DNA of 64,000 bases, taken from the NCBI GenBank assembly GCA_964370965.1, contig CAYJLW010000015.1, forward strand, positions 3,501 to 67,500, given 5' to 3'. The notes under the pieces are model-generated. The model saw only the letters and a list, made by a program, of their open reading frames with translations. It ran no database searches and was not told the DNA's origin. A program made the position numbers and the translations under genes. Positions 44,926 through 57,300 of this stretch are shown piece by piece. Numbering within the stretch: position 1 is the stretch's first letter; each line of letters opens with the position of its first letter. This DNA comes from CAYJLW01 sp964370965. GTDB lineage: Bacteria; Actinomycetota; Acidimicrobiia; UBA2766.

Positions 44926-45152
44926 GCCGGCCGAGCTACGGGCACCTCGCGCTCGCTGACGACCGAGGCTGCGTACTCGAGCGCAGCGAGCACGTCAGCA
45001 CGCTCGACGTACGGGTAGTCGTCGAGGAGCTCATCGATTGTCCGGCCGGCTGCGAGCTGGCCGAGAACCATGCTGACCGTGACGCGCAGGCCGCGAATGC
45101 AGGGCACTCCGCCCATCTTCTCGGGATCGACGGTGATGCGCTCAAGAACCAT
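44922..45152 (-). CDS. DUF433 protein, probable antitoxin
   Basis: 76 residues starting MVLERITVDPEKMGGVPCIR. The 'GGVPCIRGLRVTV' core and the 'TIDELLDDYP' helix are the standard DUF433 signature (VapB-like, winged-helix-like). I start at ATG 45152. The frame continues to 45215, but the added residues are not family-like. The ribosome site is weak (GATTGCTCC), so leaderless translation is possible. It is the first gene of a two-gene operon with the DUF5615 gene. A near-identical fragment lies at 40487-40550. Confidence 0.85.
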   Translation of the reverse strand: MVLERITVDPEKMGGVPCIRGLRVTVSMVLGQLAAGRTIDELLDDYPYVERADVLAALEYAASVVSEREVPVARPA

Positions 45153-45277
45153 GGAGCAATCGTAGGCGCACACGCCCTGGCGCTCGGGTCCGCGGCAGCG
45201 TCGCCCGGCCGGCATACCGCCACGCGGCGAGTGGGCCCGGGGCTCGTGATGACTGCCAGCGGGCTCGGGGGGACGCG

Positions 45278-45313
45278 AACTTTGCCGCGTCCGCGATTGA
45301 AGCGGCGTGTCCG
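45278..45313 (+). repeat. 36-bp direct repeat, right copy
   Basis: Identical to 44480-44515, 798 bp away. Together the two copies bracket the DUF433/DUF5615 operon. This copy joins the intact P3 upstream region. Confidence 0.9.
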
Positions 45314-45318
45314 GCTCC

Positions 45319-45393
45319 TTACGTTTTGAACGGGTGCCGGTTCGCGCGCTGCTGCGTCGGGTCGCCGGTCACGGCTGGTAGGAGCAGGTCTTG
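45319..45393 (+). promoter_or_regulatory. Conserved upstream element, SD and TTG start of P3
   Basis: TTACGTTTTGAACGGG starts at 45319, 72 nt before the start. TAGGAG at 45379-45384 is 6 nt before TTG at 45391, followed by GGA GCT, as in P2. Confidence 0.7.
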
Positions 45394-48300
45394 GGAGCTG
45401 GAGTGTCACACAAGAGTTGGGTTTCACGCGTGGCTGGGCCGGGCCGGGCCGTCGTGGCTGTCGCCGTGGTCGCCGCTCTCTTCGGCGGGGTGACGCCCGC
45501 GGCGGGCGCGGGCGAGTGGGACACCCGTGACGTCACGGCCACCGCAGGGGTGCAGGACTCCTATCCCTACAAGACCGCCGACCCGTCCGGGACCGACCCG
45601 CTCGGGTTCCCGTACCGATCCAGCGCCTCCTACGTCGCCGCCTATCTGGCCGACAGCGGCGTCCCGCTGCAGGCCGAGATGCCGGGCGCCGACGGCCCCG
45701 GTGCCGTGCGCTTCGCGCAGTGGCCCGGTTACAACACGGGGCCGGACTCCTGGGTGACGTCCACGTGGCGCCTCGGCTTCCACGTCAAGGACGACACCGC
45801 CGCCCGGGTGGGCGACGTCTTCGTGGGCCCCGACGGCGACTGGATGGGCGTCGTCTACGCGACGGGCGACGGCTGGGTGACGGTCGCCGGCTACGGCATC
45901 CGCGGCGACGACTTCGCCGTGGAGAAGGTCCGGGTGCAGGCGGGGGACTGCGCCTGCGTGCTCGACTACCTGAACACGCCGCTGGACGCGTCCCAGGGCG
46001 GCGTCGGCGGCGAGGACGAGACGGTCTACGACCAGATCCGGCGGACGTGGGCCGGGGAGGCAGAGGAGGTGAGCCCGCCCGCCGTATCGGAACGGCCGAT
46101 GACCGGGCGGGTGAGCCTCGACGGCCAGGCCTTCGAGCTCGAGGGGATTCCCTCCGGTGCCTGGTCGATGTCCGGAGTGGCCGACCCGCCGGTCACGTTC
46201 CCGGAGGGGGGCGCGTTCGACACCAGGGTCATGTACCCGGTCGAGGGGGCCGCGCACGGGCTGCGCTACGTGCTCCACAACCGCCGGTTCCCCACCGACG
46301 TGAGCGGGATGCCGGGCGAGGGCGAGGGCTGGCCGACCCCGACCGATCTCACCATGAGCTCCAACCTGGACCGCATGGCCTGGGTGACGTCCAAGGCGAT
46401 GACGGCGTCCGACGAGTGCCCGGACGGCAGCCAGCTCTACCAGATGAGGTACGACGGCAAGATCCTGCACACGTCGTCGATCCTCGACCCGACACTCGCC
46501 CAGGTGTGGACGCTCAAAGTGCTGGGCGCGATCGGCGCCTACGTGGAACCGGATCCGCTGCCGACGGGGCCCTACGCCACGTCTGGCCTGTGCAAGGCGG
46601 GCGGTCACCTCGTCCACACCCAGGACCTTTACGTGTCGGACCTGCGCACGGCCACGACCCGGATCGCCACGCCGCCCCAGCTCAACTCCGATTCCCGGGC
46701 GGGCCAGGAGTCCCACGTCAACTCCGTGGCGCGGGTCTCCGACAACGGCGTCGCCGAGGTGTGGGCGGACGTGCGCGCCTCCTACGGGTATCCGGACGAG
46801 AGCCCGCACGGGTACCTCCCTCCGGTTCCCCTGCGGGAGCGGGCGCTGCAGGCGGTCAACCTGGCCATGGGCGCGCTGCCGGGGGAGGTGACGACCTGGG
46901 TCGTCGAAGGGAACCCGATCGCCTACGCGATGGACCACTACCCCTCGCTCGTGGAGTCGCTGCACGAGATCTCGGTGAAGTGGACGGGGGCCGGGTGGTC
47001 AGGCATCGCCGCCTCCGTCTACGGCCGCGGCGTCTGCGAGATGGTCGAGTGGATCTCCTACGCCTGCTCGGGGCCCGCTCCCTTCGAAGGGCTCCAGAAC
47101 GACGGCCCCATGCGCAAGGTGGTGGGCACCTACGAGGTCGCCGACCCGGCCCACTCCTGGAACGAGGTGGCCGAGACCTACGACGGCACCAGTGGCAGCA
47201 GCGACGACCCCCGCCCCGTCCTCATCGCACCTGCCACGGGCGACGTGTACCGGGGCGAGGAGGCGCCCGGGTGGTACTTGCCCTGGTTCACACCCGGGGC
47301 CGACATCACCCCCACCGGGCGCTGGTGGTACGCCACGAGCGAGGGGGCGATGGGCGACACCTGGGGGCCAGGCGTCTGCCTGAAGGCCCCGAACGGCCCC
47401 GGGCTGAGATGCGACGCCATGTACGCCTCCTCGACCGGGGAGACCGATCCGGCCGGTCCCAACGACCACGGCGAGTACGTCACCCTGGTGCGGGGCGAGG
47501 GCGACGCGAGCGACGGCCGCTACGCCGCCCTCTGGCGTCCGGGCGGCACGGCGCTCGAGATGGAGACGTCGGTGCTGCTGCCCGAGGTCGACGACGGCGG
47601 CGGCGAGCCCTGGCGGGCCGTGGGTCTCCTCGGCCTCAGCGCCAAGACCCCCGAGGGACGCCGCACGCTCGTGAGCTACGCGCGGGGCGGCGTCACCCTC
47701 GACGGCCCCCGCCGCTACGCGATCGTGGAGATCCCCGATGTCGCCGAGATCACGGTCCCGCACCCGGAGGTGACCGGCGGCAACGGTGCCACCCGGGGCC
47801 AGGGCGTCGTGTCCGGGGGTGGCCGCTGGGAGGTCGGCACCAGGGTGCGCAACGAGCACGGCGGCGAGCTGGTCGGGTCGCGCCAGGGGCTCGTCGGGGT
47901 GGCCGTGAAGCGGGACACGGCCGACTCCGCTCCCACGGGGGCCGCCTTCTACGAGTTCTCCTCGCCGTCGCGGCGTTGGCGGGTGGTGGGCCGCAAGTGG
48001 GACGACCTCCGGGTCGACACGGCGCCCCAGGGCTACCGCCTCGAACGCCCCGGGAGCACGGGCCTGCTCAGCGGCCCTTGCGACGTGTATTCGGTGGCGA
48101 ACACCGGCGGCAAGCAGCCGTTCCTCGTCGAGCCCGACGTCGACCGGCGCGGTACCCACTGCACGTGGCGCTTCACGGAGGGCTCCCCGAGCGGCCACGG
48201 GGGCGGCGACGCCGAGTTCGCCCTTACGGTCACGCGGGCCAACGGGGGCCCGGTCGTGCTCGACGTGCCCCGCACGGGGGTGCCCCTCGGCCCGAGCAAC

Positions 48301-51300
48301 CAGCTCCTCGTCGATGCGGCGGGCTACGACAAGCCGCTGGCCGCGGTGGGGCGGCGCCTCGAGCGGGCGGCGAAGAACCTGGCGGCGGGCCTCGTGGACG
48401 ACCTCGCCGACGACGTCGCCGACATCCAGGTCCAACACGAGGTCGACCAGATGCTCACCACGCTGGACCCGTGGGTGGACCACCAGCTCCAGCAGCTCAA
48501 GGACACCGCCGTCGCCTGGATCGACAAGCTTCCGGCCTGGCTGGAGGACCACGTCTTCGACCCGTTGAAGGAGATGGCGAACAACTTCACCAACCGCTGG
48601 AGCTTGAACTTCGACTGGGTCCAGGACGGGGTCGAGGACCTCCTGGCGGCACCCCTGGCCAGTCTGGACCAGTTCTGCGAGGAGGTCGGCGCGGCCGGGG
48701 CCGGTTTCGCCGCCGCTCTCGAACAGGCGGTCGATGCCATGAACCTCGACGAGTACGGCATCGACCCGGCCGCGGGCCTGGCGGCGCTCACGGCCAAGGT
48801 GGCGGAGATGTGCTCCACCCTGAAGGACAGGGCGCACGCCCACATCGAGAACGCGCTCGGCGCGTACGTGATGGCGCCCCTGCAGAGCCTGAAGGTGCTC
48901 ATCGTGAGCACCGCGCTGCAGATCCGTCAGTGGCTCAGGGCCAAGATCGACGAGGCGGCGGCTGCGGTGTACGGGGCGCTGGCCGACCTCCGGGCCCTCG
49001 TCATCGGATTCGACCTCGGGAGCCTGAAGGACCTGCCGCCCGACCTGGGCACCTGCCCGGGGCCACAGGACCCGGGGTACGACCCCAACTGCCGCATCGA
49101 CCTCGTGCGAGACTGGGCCCGCCAGGCGCTCAAGGCCGCCCGCGACTGGATGCTGGACCTCGTGTACGAGCCCGACCCGAACTACGACTACCACAATCCC
49201 ACGAACTGCGGGCCGGGCAACAGGCGCCTCCTCACCATGATCCACTGCTCCGTGGGCCAGGCCCGCGACGCCTGGATGGAGGGCTTCGCCGAGCAGCTCC
49301 AGCCGATCGACGACGCCATCTCGAACCTCGCCGTCGGCATCTCCGCGGTGACCAAGAACGACGAGTACGACGAGCTCTTCCACTGCGCCGCCGCCTTGGT
49401 GGTCCCGCTCGTGCCGCCTCTCAACGGCGGGATGGATTGGGCCGAGTCCGTGGTCTCCCAGACCGGCCTCGCCGGCGTGTTGGGGGCCACCCTCGGGGTC
49501 GTGCTCTCGAAGGGTTGGGTGGCCTGGGCGGCGGGTGCCCTGCTGCCCTGGGCCTTGCACCATGTCGAGGGGGAGCCTGACCTGCGCCCGAACATCCTCG
49601 AGTGCCTCTCGCCCACCCCCGGTGGCTGGTGGCCCGACGACGCCGACTGGCTCCCCCTCGGCCCCTGGGAGCCCGAAGAGGTGGAGCGTTTCCTCTACGC
49701 CGGTCTCGACCTCGTGACCAACGCCCTCGCCGACCGCCTCTCGCGCATCAGCGTCGACAGCGGCGACGTGAACGCCGTCGGCCGGGCGGTGATCCAGCTC
49801 CTCTTCAACTTGGGCAAGAAGACCGTGCTCCTCGACGGCGAGGAGATCCCCGGCGCCTACTTCGACGCCCTGAACAAGGCGATCGAGGAGGGCGGCGACG
49901 TCAACTGGGAGCAGGTCTGGGGCTTCCTCACCGACGGCGTCGACGGCTTCACCGGCGCGGGCCTCTCGGACTGGGAGAGCATCCAGGTGGGCATGCGCTG
50001 CGCCGAGGGCACCTACAGCCCCGAGTGGACGTACAGCCGGCTTCCTCTCGCCGTCAAGGCGGCGTTCGCCTCCCTGGAAGCGTTCCTGGACGGCTGCGCG
50101 CGCGGCGGCTACGCCGACGGCACGCTGAAGCTCTTCCTCGAGGACACGTCGGGCTTCCTCGGCCGGCCGCTGGTGGAGCGCTTCACCTACCTCTGGGACA
50201 ATCCGAAGGGGTTCGGAGAGCGGATCCACGCCCTCTTCGACACCTGGGAGAAGCGCCTCGTGGCCGTCGCCGCCGAGCTCCTGCCCGAGGGGCTCCGCCA
50301 GTTGGCGGGCTGGATTCGCACTGAGGGGACCAACCACGAGGGCTACATCGAGGAGACCCTCCGGACCCAGATCGACGGTCTGCTGGACCTGCTCGTCGGA
50401 GAGGCCGAGGGCATGCCCGGCGTGGAACAGGCCGTGAACGCCGAGGCGGAACGGGTCATCGCCACCCTGGAGCGGCTCGCGAACGAGATCGAGAGCCAGG
50501 GGGCGGCCCCCTGGCTGCACGAGGTCGCCGAGCTCCTGGCGTGGGCGAACGCCCGGCTCCGGGAGGCCCTTGTCGGGGTGAACACCGTCGTGACTGTGAT
50601 CCGCAACTGGGTGGGTGGCCTTGGGCTGCCGGGGGACTGGGAGGCCGCCATCTTCGCCCTCCTCGACGGCATCTCCGGCGCCGTCGACGAGGCCGCTCAG
50701 TGGGTGCTCGAGCACGGACTCGAACCAATGGAGGCGCTCCTCGACGGCATCATCCAGCAGGCGGCCGCCTCCGTGGCCAGTGCTGTGCGGGCGCAGGAGG
50801 CCACGGTCGCCGACTTGCGCGACAGCCTGATCGCGAAGTTCCGTGACTGGCTGGTCGAATGGGCGGGGGACGTGTCCGCGGGGTGTCGGGAGGGGCGTTG
50901 GACGCCGGGGATGCGGGGCGGCCTCTGCGACATGGTGACGGATCCGGTGGACAACGTCTTCGATCGCGGCGTCGACTGGATAGCGTCGGCCATAGAGGCG
51001 CTCGCCGACCTCATGGAGACCCGAGTGGGGACGGCCGAGCGGACGTTCCGGGCGTTCCTCGACGACGTCAACTGCGAGCTCGTCGTCTACGTCTACGACC
51101 TCCAGACCCGCACCGAGGACACCTGCGCCCGCGTCAACGCCGGCCTGCCCCCCTTTGAGGTGAAGGCCCCGTCGGGCACGCTGCTCAACGCCCTCAGCGC
51201 CAAGGGCGAGGAGATCCAGCGCTGGATCCTCGACTCCCTCGCCGGGGCGTCGCGCACGATCCGCGGCTTCGACATGCAATCCGAGGAGCTCTGGGCGGGC

Positions 51301-54300
51301 ATGGACGCCACGGTGCAGGCCGGGTTCCAGTTCGGCATGTTCGCCGTCGACCCGGACGTGCGGGCGGCCCTCGGCGAGTACACCCGTCACGCCTTCTCCC
51401 GTGTGGCCCGCTACCTCGAGCCGATGACCGACGAGCAGGTCCTGCGGGCGGTGGGCACCGATCTCGGCCTCACCGACCTCTACCAGGTGATCCAGGACCA
51501 GATCCACTCCTTCGTGCCTTTCGTGATGGCGGAGGTGTACGACATCCTGGGCAACCTGCCCAACGTCGACGGCCTCGCGTTCGGTCTCCGGGCGGCCACG
51601 TCGCTGGCGGACGTCGCCGCCACCTTTGGGGACTTCGGGGACTACCTCATCACGTGGGCCCTCGGCGTCCTGGACAAGGTGACCGGGGACCTCCTCGACC
51701 TCAACGCACGCGTGGCGGCGGCGATCGGAGACTCCGTGCTCCGCGTCGCCGACAACACGCTGCGGGTACTCCTCGACGGTGTCGTGAACGTCTTCCGCTT
51801 CCTGGTCTGGTCCCACGAGTACACCTTCGAGAAGGTCATGACCCCCCTCATCGAGCTCGGCGACGCCGTGCCGGACATGTGGCAGGCGCCCGGCTTCGGC
51901 GTGGTGCGGACGCAAGGGGCCTTCGCCGGGGGCGTGAACCTGGAGATGCGCTTCGTACAGGACCACGGCGGCACCCCGCTGGGCGGCGTGATCGCGTCCT
52001 ATCCGAGCGAGATCCGCCCCGGCGAGTGGTACGTCGTGGCGTCGCGCAGCTTCGGCGTGGGCTCCTTCACCCAGCCGGCACTCACGCTCGAGGAGCTCGA
52101 CGGCAACGACGGCTCCCTCGACGTCACCGGGCTCTGCAACGTCTACAGCGCCACCGGCCCTGACTTGGGAGCGGCCTCCGCTCTTGAGGCGTCGGGGAAC
52201 TGCCGCTGGGAACTCGACGGACGCGGGCACACACTATCGATGAGCGGGCCGCTGCCGGAGTGGGGTGGTGCGGCGCGGGCGCTGGAGGGCGGCTCCGAGA
52301 CCGTTCGCCTCGTCCGCCCCCTCGATCTCCTCTCCCCGATCGAGGCCATGCTCATGTCCCAGAAGGTCCTCGCCGGTGAGACGGCGGCGATCGGCCTGCC
52401 GGGCGAGGAGCGCTTCGCTCCCGAGGTCGTCTCTGTCACCGCTTCCGGGCGCACGGGCAACACCGCCAGCGAGGAGGCCGGCGGGGTGAGTGCCGACGGG
52501 CGCTACGTGGTGTTCTCCTCGCGGGCGGCCAACCTCGTCGCCGGCGACGCCAACGGCGAGTGCGACGTCTTCGTGCGCGACCGCGTCGCCTTCGTCACCG
52601 CCGCTGTGAGCACGACACCGGCCGGCGACACGGGCGCGGGGTGCTCCTACATGCCGGCGATGAGCCGGGACGGCCGCTTCGTGGCGTTCTCGTCATGGGC
52701 GCCGGACCTCGTCGACGGCGACGCCAACCCCGAACGGGACGTGTTCGTGCGCGACCTCGTCTCGGGCGACCTGGAGCGGGTGAGCGTCCCGGCCGGTGGC
52801 GGCGATGCAGACGCCTGGTCCTTCGAGCCCGCCATCAGCGGCGACGGCCGCTACGTGGCTTTCGTCTCCCCGGCGAGCAACCTCGTGCCCGGCGACACCA
52901 ACGACGCCTCCGACGCGTTCGTCGTCGATCGGACGGCGGGCACGATCGAGCGCGTCAGCGTCGACACCGGCGGTGGCCAGCTCCCCGGCGGCATAGCAAT
53001 GGGCGCGCCCGTGCCCGGATTCCCCTGGGGACCCTCGATCGGCATCAGCGACGACGGGAACCGGGTGGTCTTCTCCGTGGACGCGGGGATCTACGTGCGA
53101 GACCGCGGCGCCGCGACGACGACGCGGGCAGACGTCGACGACGCGGGTGACCCTGCCGACAACACGTCCGCGCGGCCCGCGATCAGCGGCGACGGCCGCT
53201 ACGTGGTCTTCGCCAGCGCCGCCGGGAACCTCGCCGGCTCCGCGGAGGACCCCGACACGAACGCGCATCTCGACGTGTTCCGGCGTGACCTGGAGACGGG
53301 CCAGACCCGGATCGTGAGCCGCCCGGCCGCCTCCGGGACCCAGTCCGACGGGGACTCGGGCAACTCCACGCCGGCGGCCGCCGTGAGCGGCGACGGGCGC
53401 TGGGTGTTCTTCGAATCCACCGCCGCCAACCTCGCTTCCGGCGTGGCCGCCGGCGGGCGGCAGATGTATGCCCGCGACATGGACTCCGGGTACGTGCGGC
53501 TTCTGAGCGGAACCGTCGCCGGGGGACCCGGCAATGCGGGCAGCGACGGGGCCCGGGTCGGGGCCGACAACACTGTCGTGTTCGCCTCCAGCGCCGGGAA
53601 CCTGGCGGACGGGGACGCCAACGGTGCCACCGACGTCTTCGTCTCCGGGGCCCTCGCTCCCGCGCTGCCAGCTTCGGACCTCGGGAGCCTCATCCGGTGG
53701 GCGCAGGGAGCGGTGGGCAGCTACCTCACGGACCTGGAGGACCGCCGGGGCGCCCGTGCCACGGAGCAGTGGGTCGAGGACAACCTCGGCTTCCGCGGGC
53801 GCTTCGCCCCCGAACTGGCCACGGTGCGCCCCGACGGGGCCGCGGCCGAGTACGGCGGCGACGAGATCGGCGGCGTGAGCCCCGACGGCCGCTTCGTCGT
53901 CTTCGCATCCTGGGCGGACGACCTGGTATCTGGTGACGCGAACTCGGTCAAGGACGTGTTCGTGCGGGACCGCTTCACCGGGACGACGGCAGCGGTGAGC
54001 ACGGGGCCCAGTGGCAGCACTGTTCCGGGCGGTTCGTCCCTGCCGGCGACGAGCGCGAACGGCAACACTGTGGCCTTTGCGTCATGGGCTTCGGCCCTGG
54101 TCCCCGGGGACACCAACGGTCAGGTCGACGTCTTCGTCCGCGACCTCGTCTCCGGCTCCATGGAGCGGGTGAGCGTCCCGGGCGGCGGCGGGGAGGGCAA
54201 CGGCGCCAGCCGGGAACCGGCCCTGAGCGCGGACGGACGCCACGTTGCCTTCGTCTCCCAGGCGAGCAACCTCGTCGCCGGGGACACGAACGGCACCTAC

Positions 54301-57300
54301 GACGCCTTCGTCGCCGACCGTGTGACGGGGACGGTGGAGCGGGTCAGCGTCGACGCCGGCGGGGGGGAGCTCGTGGCCGGGGTCTCTTCCGGTTACTTTC
54401 CGGTGGCCGGCTACGCCCGCGGCCCGGGGGTGGGCATCAGCGACGACGGCGACCGGGTCTCCTTCGTCTCCGGCGACGCGGTCTACGTGCGCGACCGGGC
54501 GCTGGGCACGACGATGCGGGCCGACGTCGCCGACGACGGGTCGTCTGCGGACTCGGCGTCGGCGCGGGCGACCATGAGCGGGGACGGCCGCTACGTCGTG
54601 TTCGCGTCGGCGGCCTCCAACCTCGCCGGTGCCGGGGAGGTTCCCGACGCCAACGGCCAGACCGACGTGTTTCGCCGCGACCTGGAGCGGGGCCGCACGC
54701 AGATCGTGAGCCGGGGTGTCGGGGACGTGGAGTCCAATGGGGCGTCGGGCAGGTCCACACCCGCGGCGGCGGTGAGCCGGGACGGGCGTTGGGTCCTCTT
54801 CGAGTCGACGGCGACGAACATCGCCGAGACCCCTGGGAACGGGCAGCCGCAGATCCTCGCCCGCGACATGCGCACCGGCCGGGTGAAGATGCTCAGCATC
54901 GACGCCGCCGGGGCCGCCGGGAACAGGACGAGCAGCGGCACGCGCGTCGGCGCCGGAGCCACGGCGGCCTTCGTCACACGCGCGGGGCTGGACAGCCGGG
55001 ACGGCAACTGGAGCAACGACGTCTACGCATCCGACGCCCTCATGTCCTTCGAGGCCTGGATCCAGACCAGACTGAGCTGGTGGCTGGTGGACCAAGAGGC
55101 CGACCTCGCCGATCTCGACGCCCGGCGCGCCCGGGAGGGCACCCGCCAGAGCCTCGTCGGCGCGCTCGTCGATGCGGCCTACGAGGCCCTCGCCCACTAC
55201 CTGGGCGAGGGGGCCGGGGACCGCGGGGCCGGGCCCGCCCGGGTGAATGTGACGCCATGGGGCGCCCTGGACAACGGAGGCACGGGGGCGCAGTCTTTCC
55301 GGGCGTCCACGAGCGCCGACGGCCGCTACGTGACCTTCGCCTCCGGCGCAGCCGATCTCGTCGTCGGAGACACCAACGACTCCACCGACATCTTCCGGCG
55401 GGACACGGCGACGGGCACGACCGCGCGGGTGAGCGTGAACGGGTCCAGCCACAAAGAGGCGGAGAACTGGTCGATGTACCCGGCGGCGAGCGCCGACGGC
55501 CGCTTCGTGGCCTACTTGACGACGGCGACGAACCTCACGGCGTCGGGCGCGTCGGGCGTGACGGACTCCGGTGTGCTGGTCTGGGACGCCACTGCCGGTG
55601 TGAACACGTTCGTGCCCGGCTCCGAGGGCGCCACGGGCGAGGTGGCCTTGAGCGCCGACGGCCGCTACGTGGTGTACGGGCGGGACGGGTCGTTCATGGC
55701 GAGCGGGAGTGCGCTGCGCCTGTACCGTTACGACCGCCAGAGCGGTACCACGACGGACGTGAACGTCCCGGTCACGGGCGACACACCCGACGCCTGGGCG
55801 TTCTCGCCGGACGTGAGCGACGACGGCCGCTACGTCGTGTTCGTGTCGGCGGCGACGAACCTGCACGCCGGCGGCGACGCCGATACCCTGCCCGACGTGC
55901 TCTTGCGCGACGTCGACGCCGGGACGACCCTGAGCGCCGGCGTCCAGTCCGACGATGACGGGCGGGCAGTCCTGGGCGGAGACGGCGGCGCCGTCGTCTT
56001 CGACACGGGCGAGGCCCTCGTGGCGTCCGACACGAACGGCCGCTCCGACGTGTACCGCTACGACGTCGCGTCCGCGACGACGGATGTCCTCAGCGTGACT
56101 CCGGCCGGTGCTCCCGGCAACGGCGACTCCTCCCGCCCGGCCGTGAGCGACGACGGGCAGGTGGTCGTCTTCACCTCCACGGCCACCGACCTCGCCCCCG
56201 CCACCGGCTCTGCAACGGGGGTCTTCGCCCGCGACATGGCGGCGGGCGCGAACCGGCTCGTGAGCGTGGCTACCGACGGCCGTCCTTTGGCCGGTTCCCC
56301 GCAGACGGGTTGGAACACTCCCACCGTGAGCGGCGACGGCAGCGCCGCCGTGTTCCCCTGGCGGGACGCGTCCAACCACCGGGTGCTCCACATCGGACCC
56401 ACGCACCCGCCCGCCCCACCGCTCGCCCCGGCGCCCGACGCCACCTCGATCATCACCGCCCTGGACGGCTTCGTCACCGCTTGGGTGGCCGGGCACACGC
56501 CAGAGGAGGAGGCCGCCATCGGGGAGGACGCCCAGGGCCTGCTCGACCGCCTCGTCGCCCTCATCCGGCCGGGGGCGGCCGGCGGGGGAGACGACCCGAT
56601 CCTGCTCTCCGCCGCCGCCGGCGTGCCGGGCGACGGCGACTCCTACGGGGTCGAGGGCTCGCGCTACGGGGACTACGCGGTCTTCAGCTCCCGGGCCACG
56701 GGGCTCGTCGCCGGGGACACCAACGCCAAGGCCGACGTCTTCGTCTCCGAAGTCGACAGCGGCGCGCTCGATCGGGTGAGCATCGCTTCCGACGGATCTG
56801 AGGCCGACGCGGACAGTGCCGGCGGGGCCGTGAGCGAGGACGGTTCCCTGGCCGTGTTCTCCTCGGCGGCGGGGAACCTGGTGGCCGGCGACACGAACGG
56901 GCAGGGGGACGTCTTCGTGCGGCACCGCGGCAGCGCCACCACGACACGGGTGAGCGTGGCATCCGACGGCACCCAGGCCGACGGGCCCTCCTACGACCCG
57001 AAGGTGAGCGCCGACGGCCGCTTCGTCGCCTTCGTGTCCGACGCCACGAATCTTGTGCCCGGGGACACCAACGGCGCCGCCGACGTCTTCGTGCACGACC
57101 GGGACACGGCCACTACGGCGCGGGTCAGCGTCGCCACCGACGCCACGCAGGGCAACGGCGCGTCGGGCTCCACGAGCGGCCACCTCGCCATCAGCGGCGA
57201 GGGCGGCTACGTCGTGTTCACCTCGGCTGCCACGAACCTCGTGCCCGGCGACACGAACGGGGCCCGGGACGTCTTCCTGCGCGACCTCGACGGCGCCGTC

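Noticed and set aside
45153..45215. Longer start for the DUF433 protein
   Set aside because: DUF433 proteins begin close to the 'ITVDPEKMGG' segment; the extra 21 residues are unlike the family and enter the region flanking the direct repeat.
46999..52230. Very long open frame on the minus strand inside P3, with similar ones at 12291-16652, 30446-33628 and 54082-57183
   Set aside because: These are antisense to well-supported giant genes and read as His/Arg/Glu/Gly-rich low-complexity protein without domains, as expected when the sense strand has G/C at third positions.
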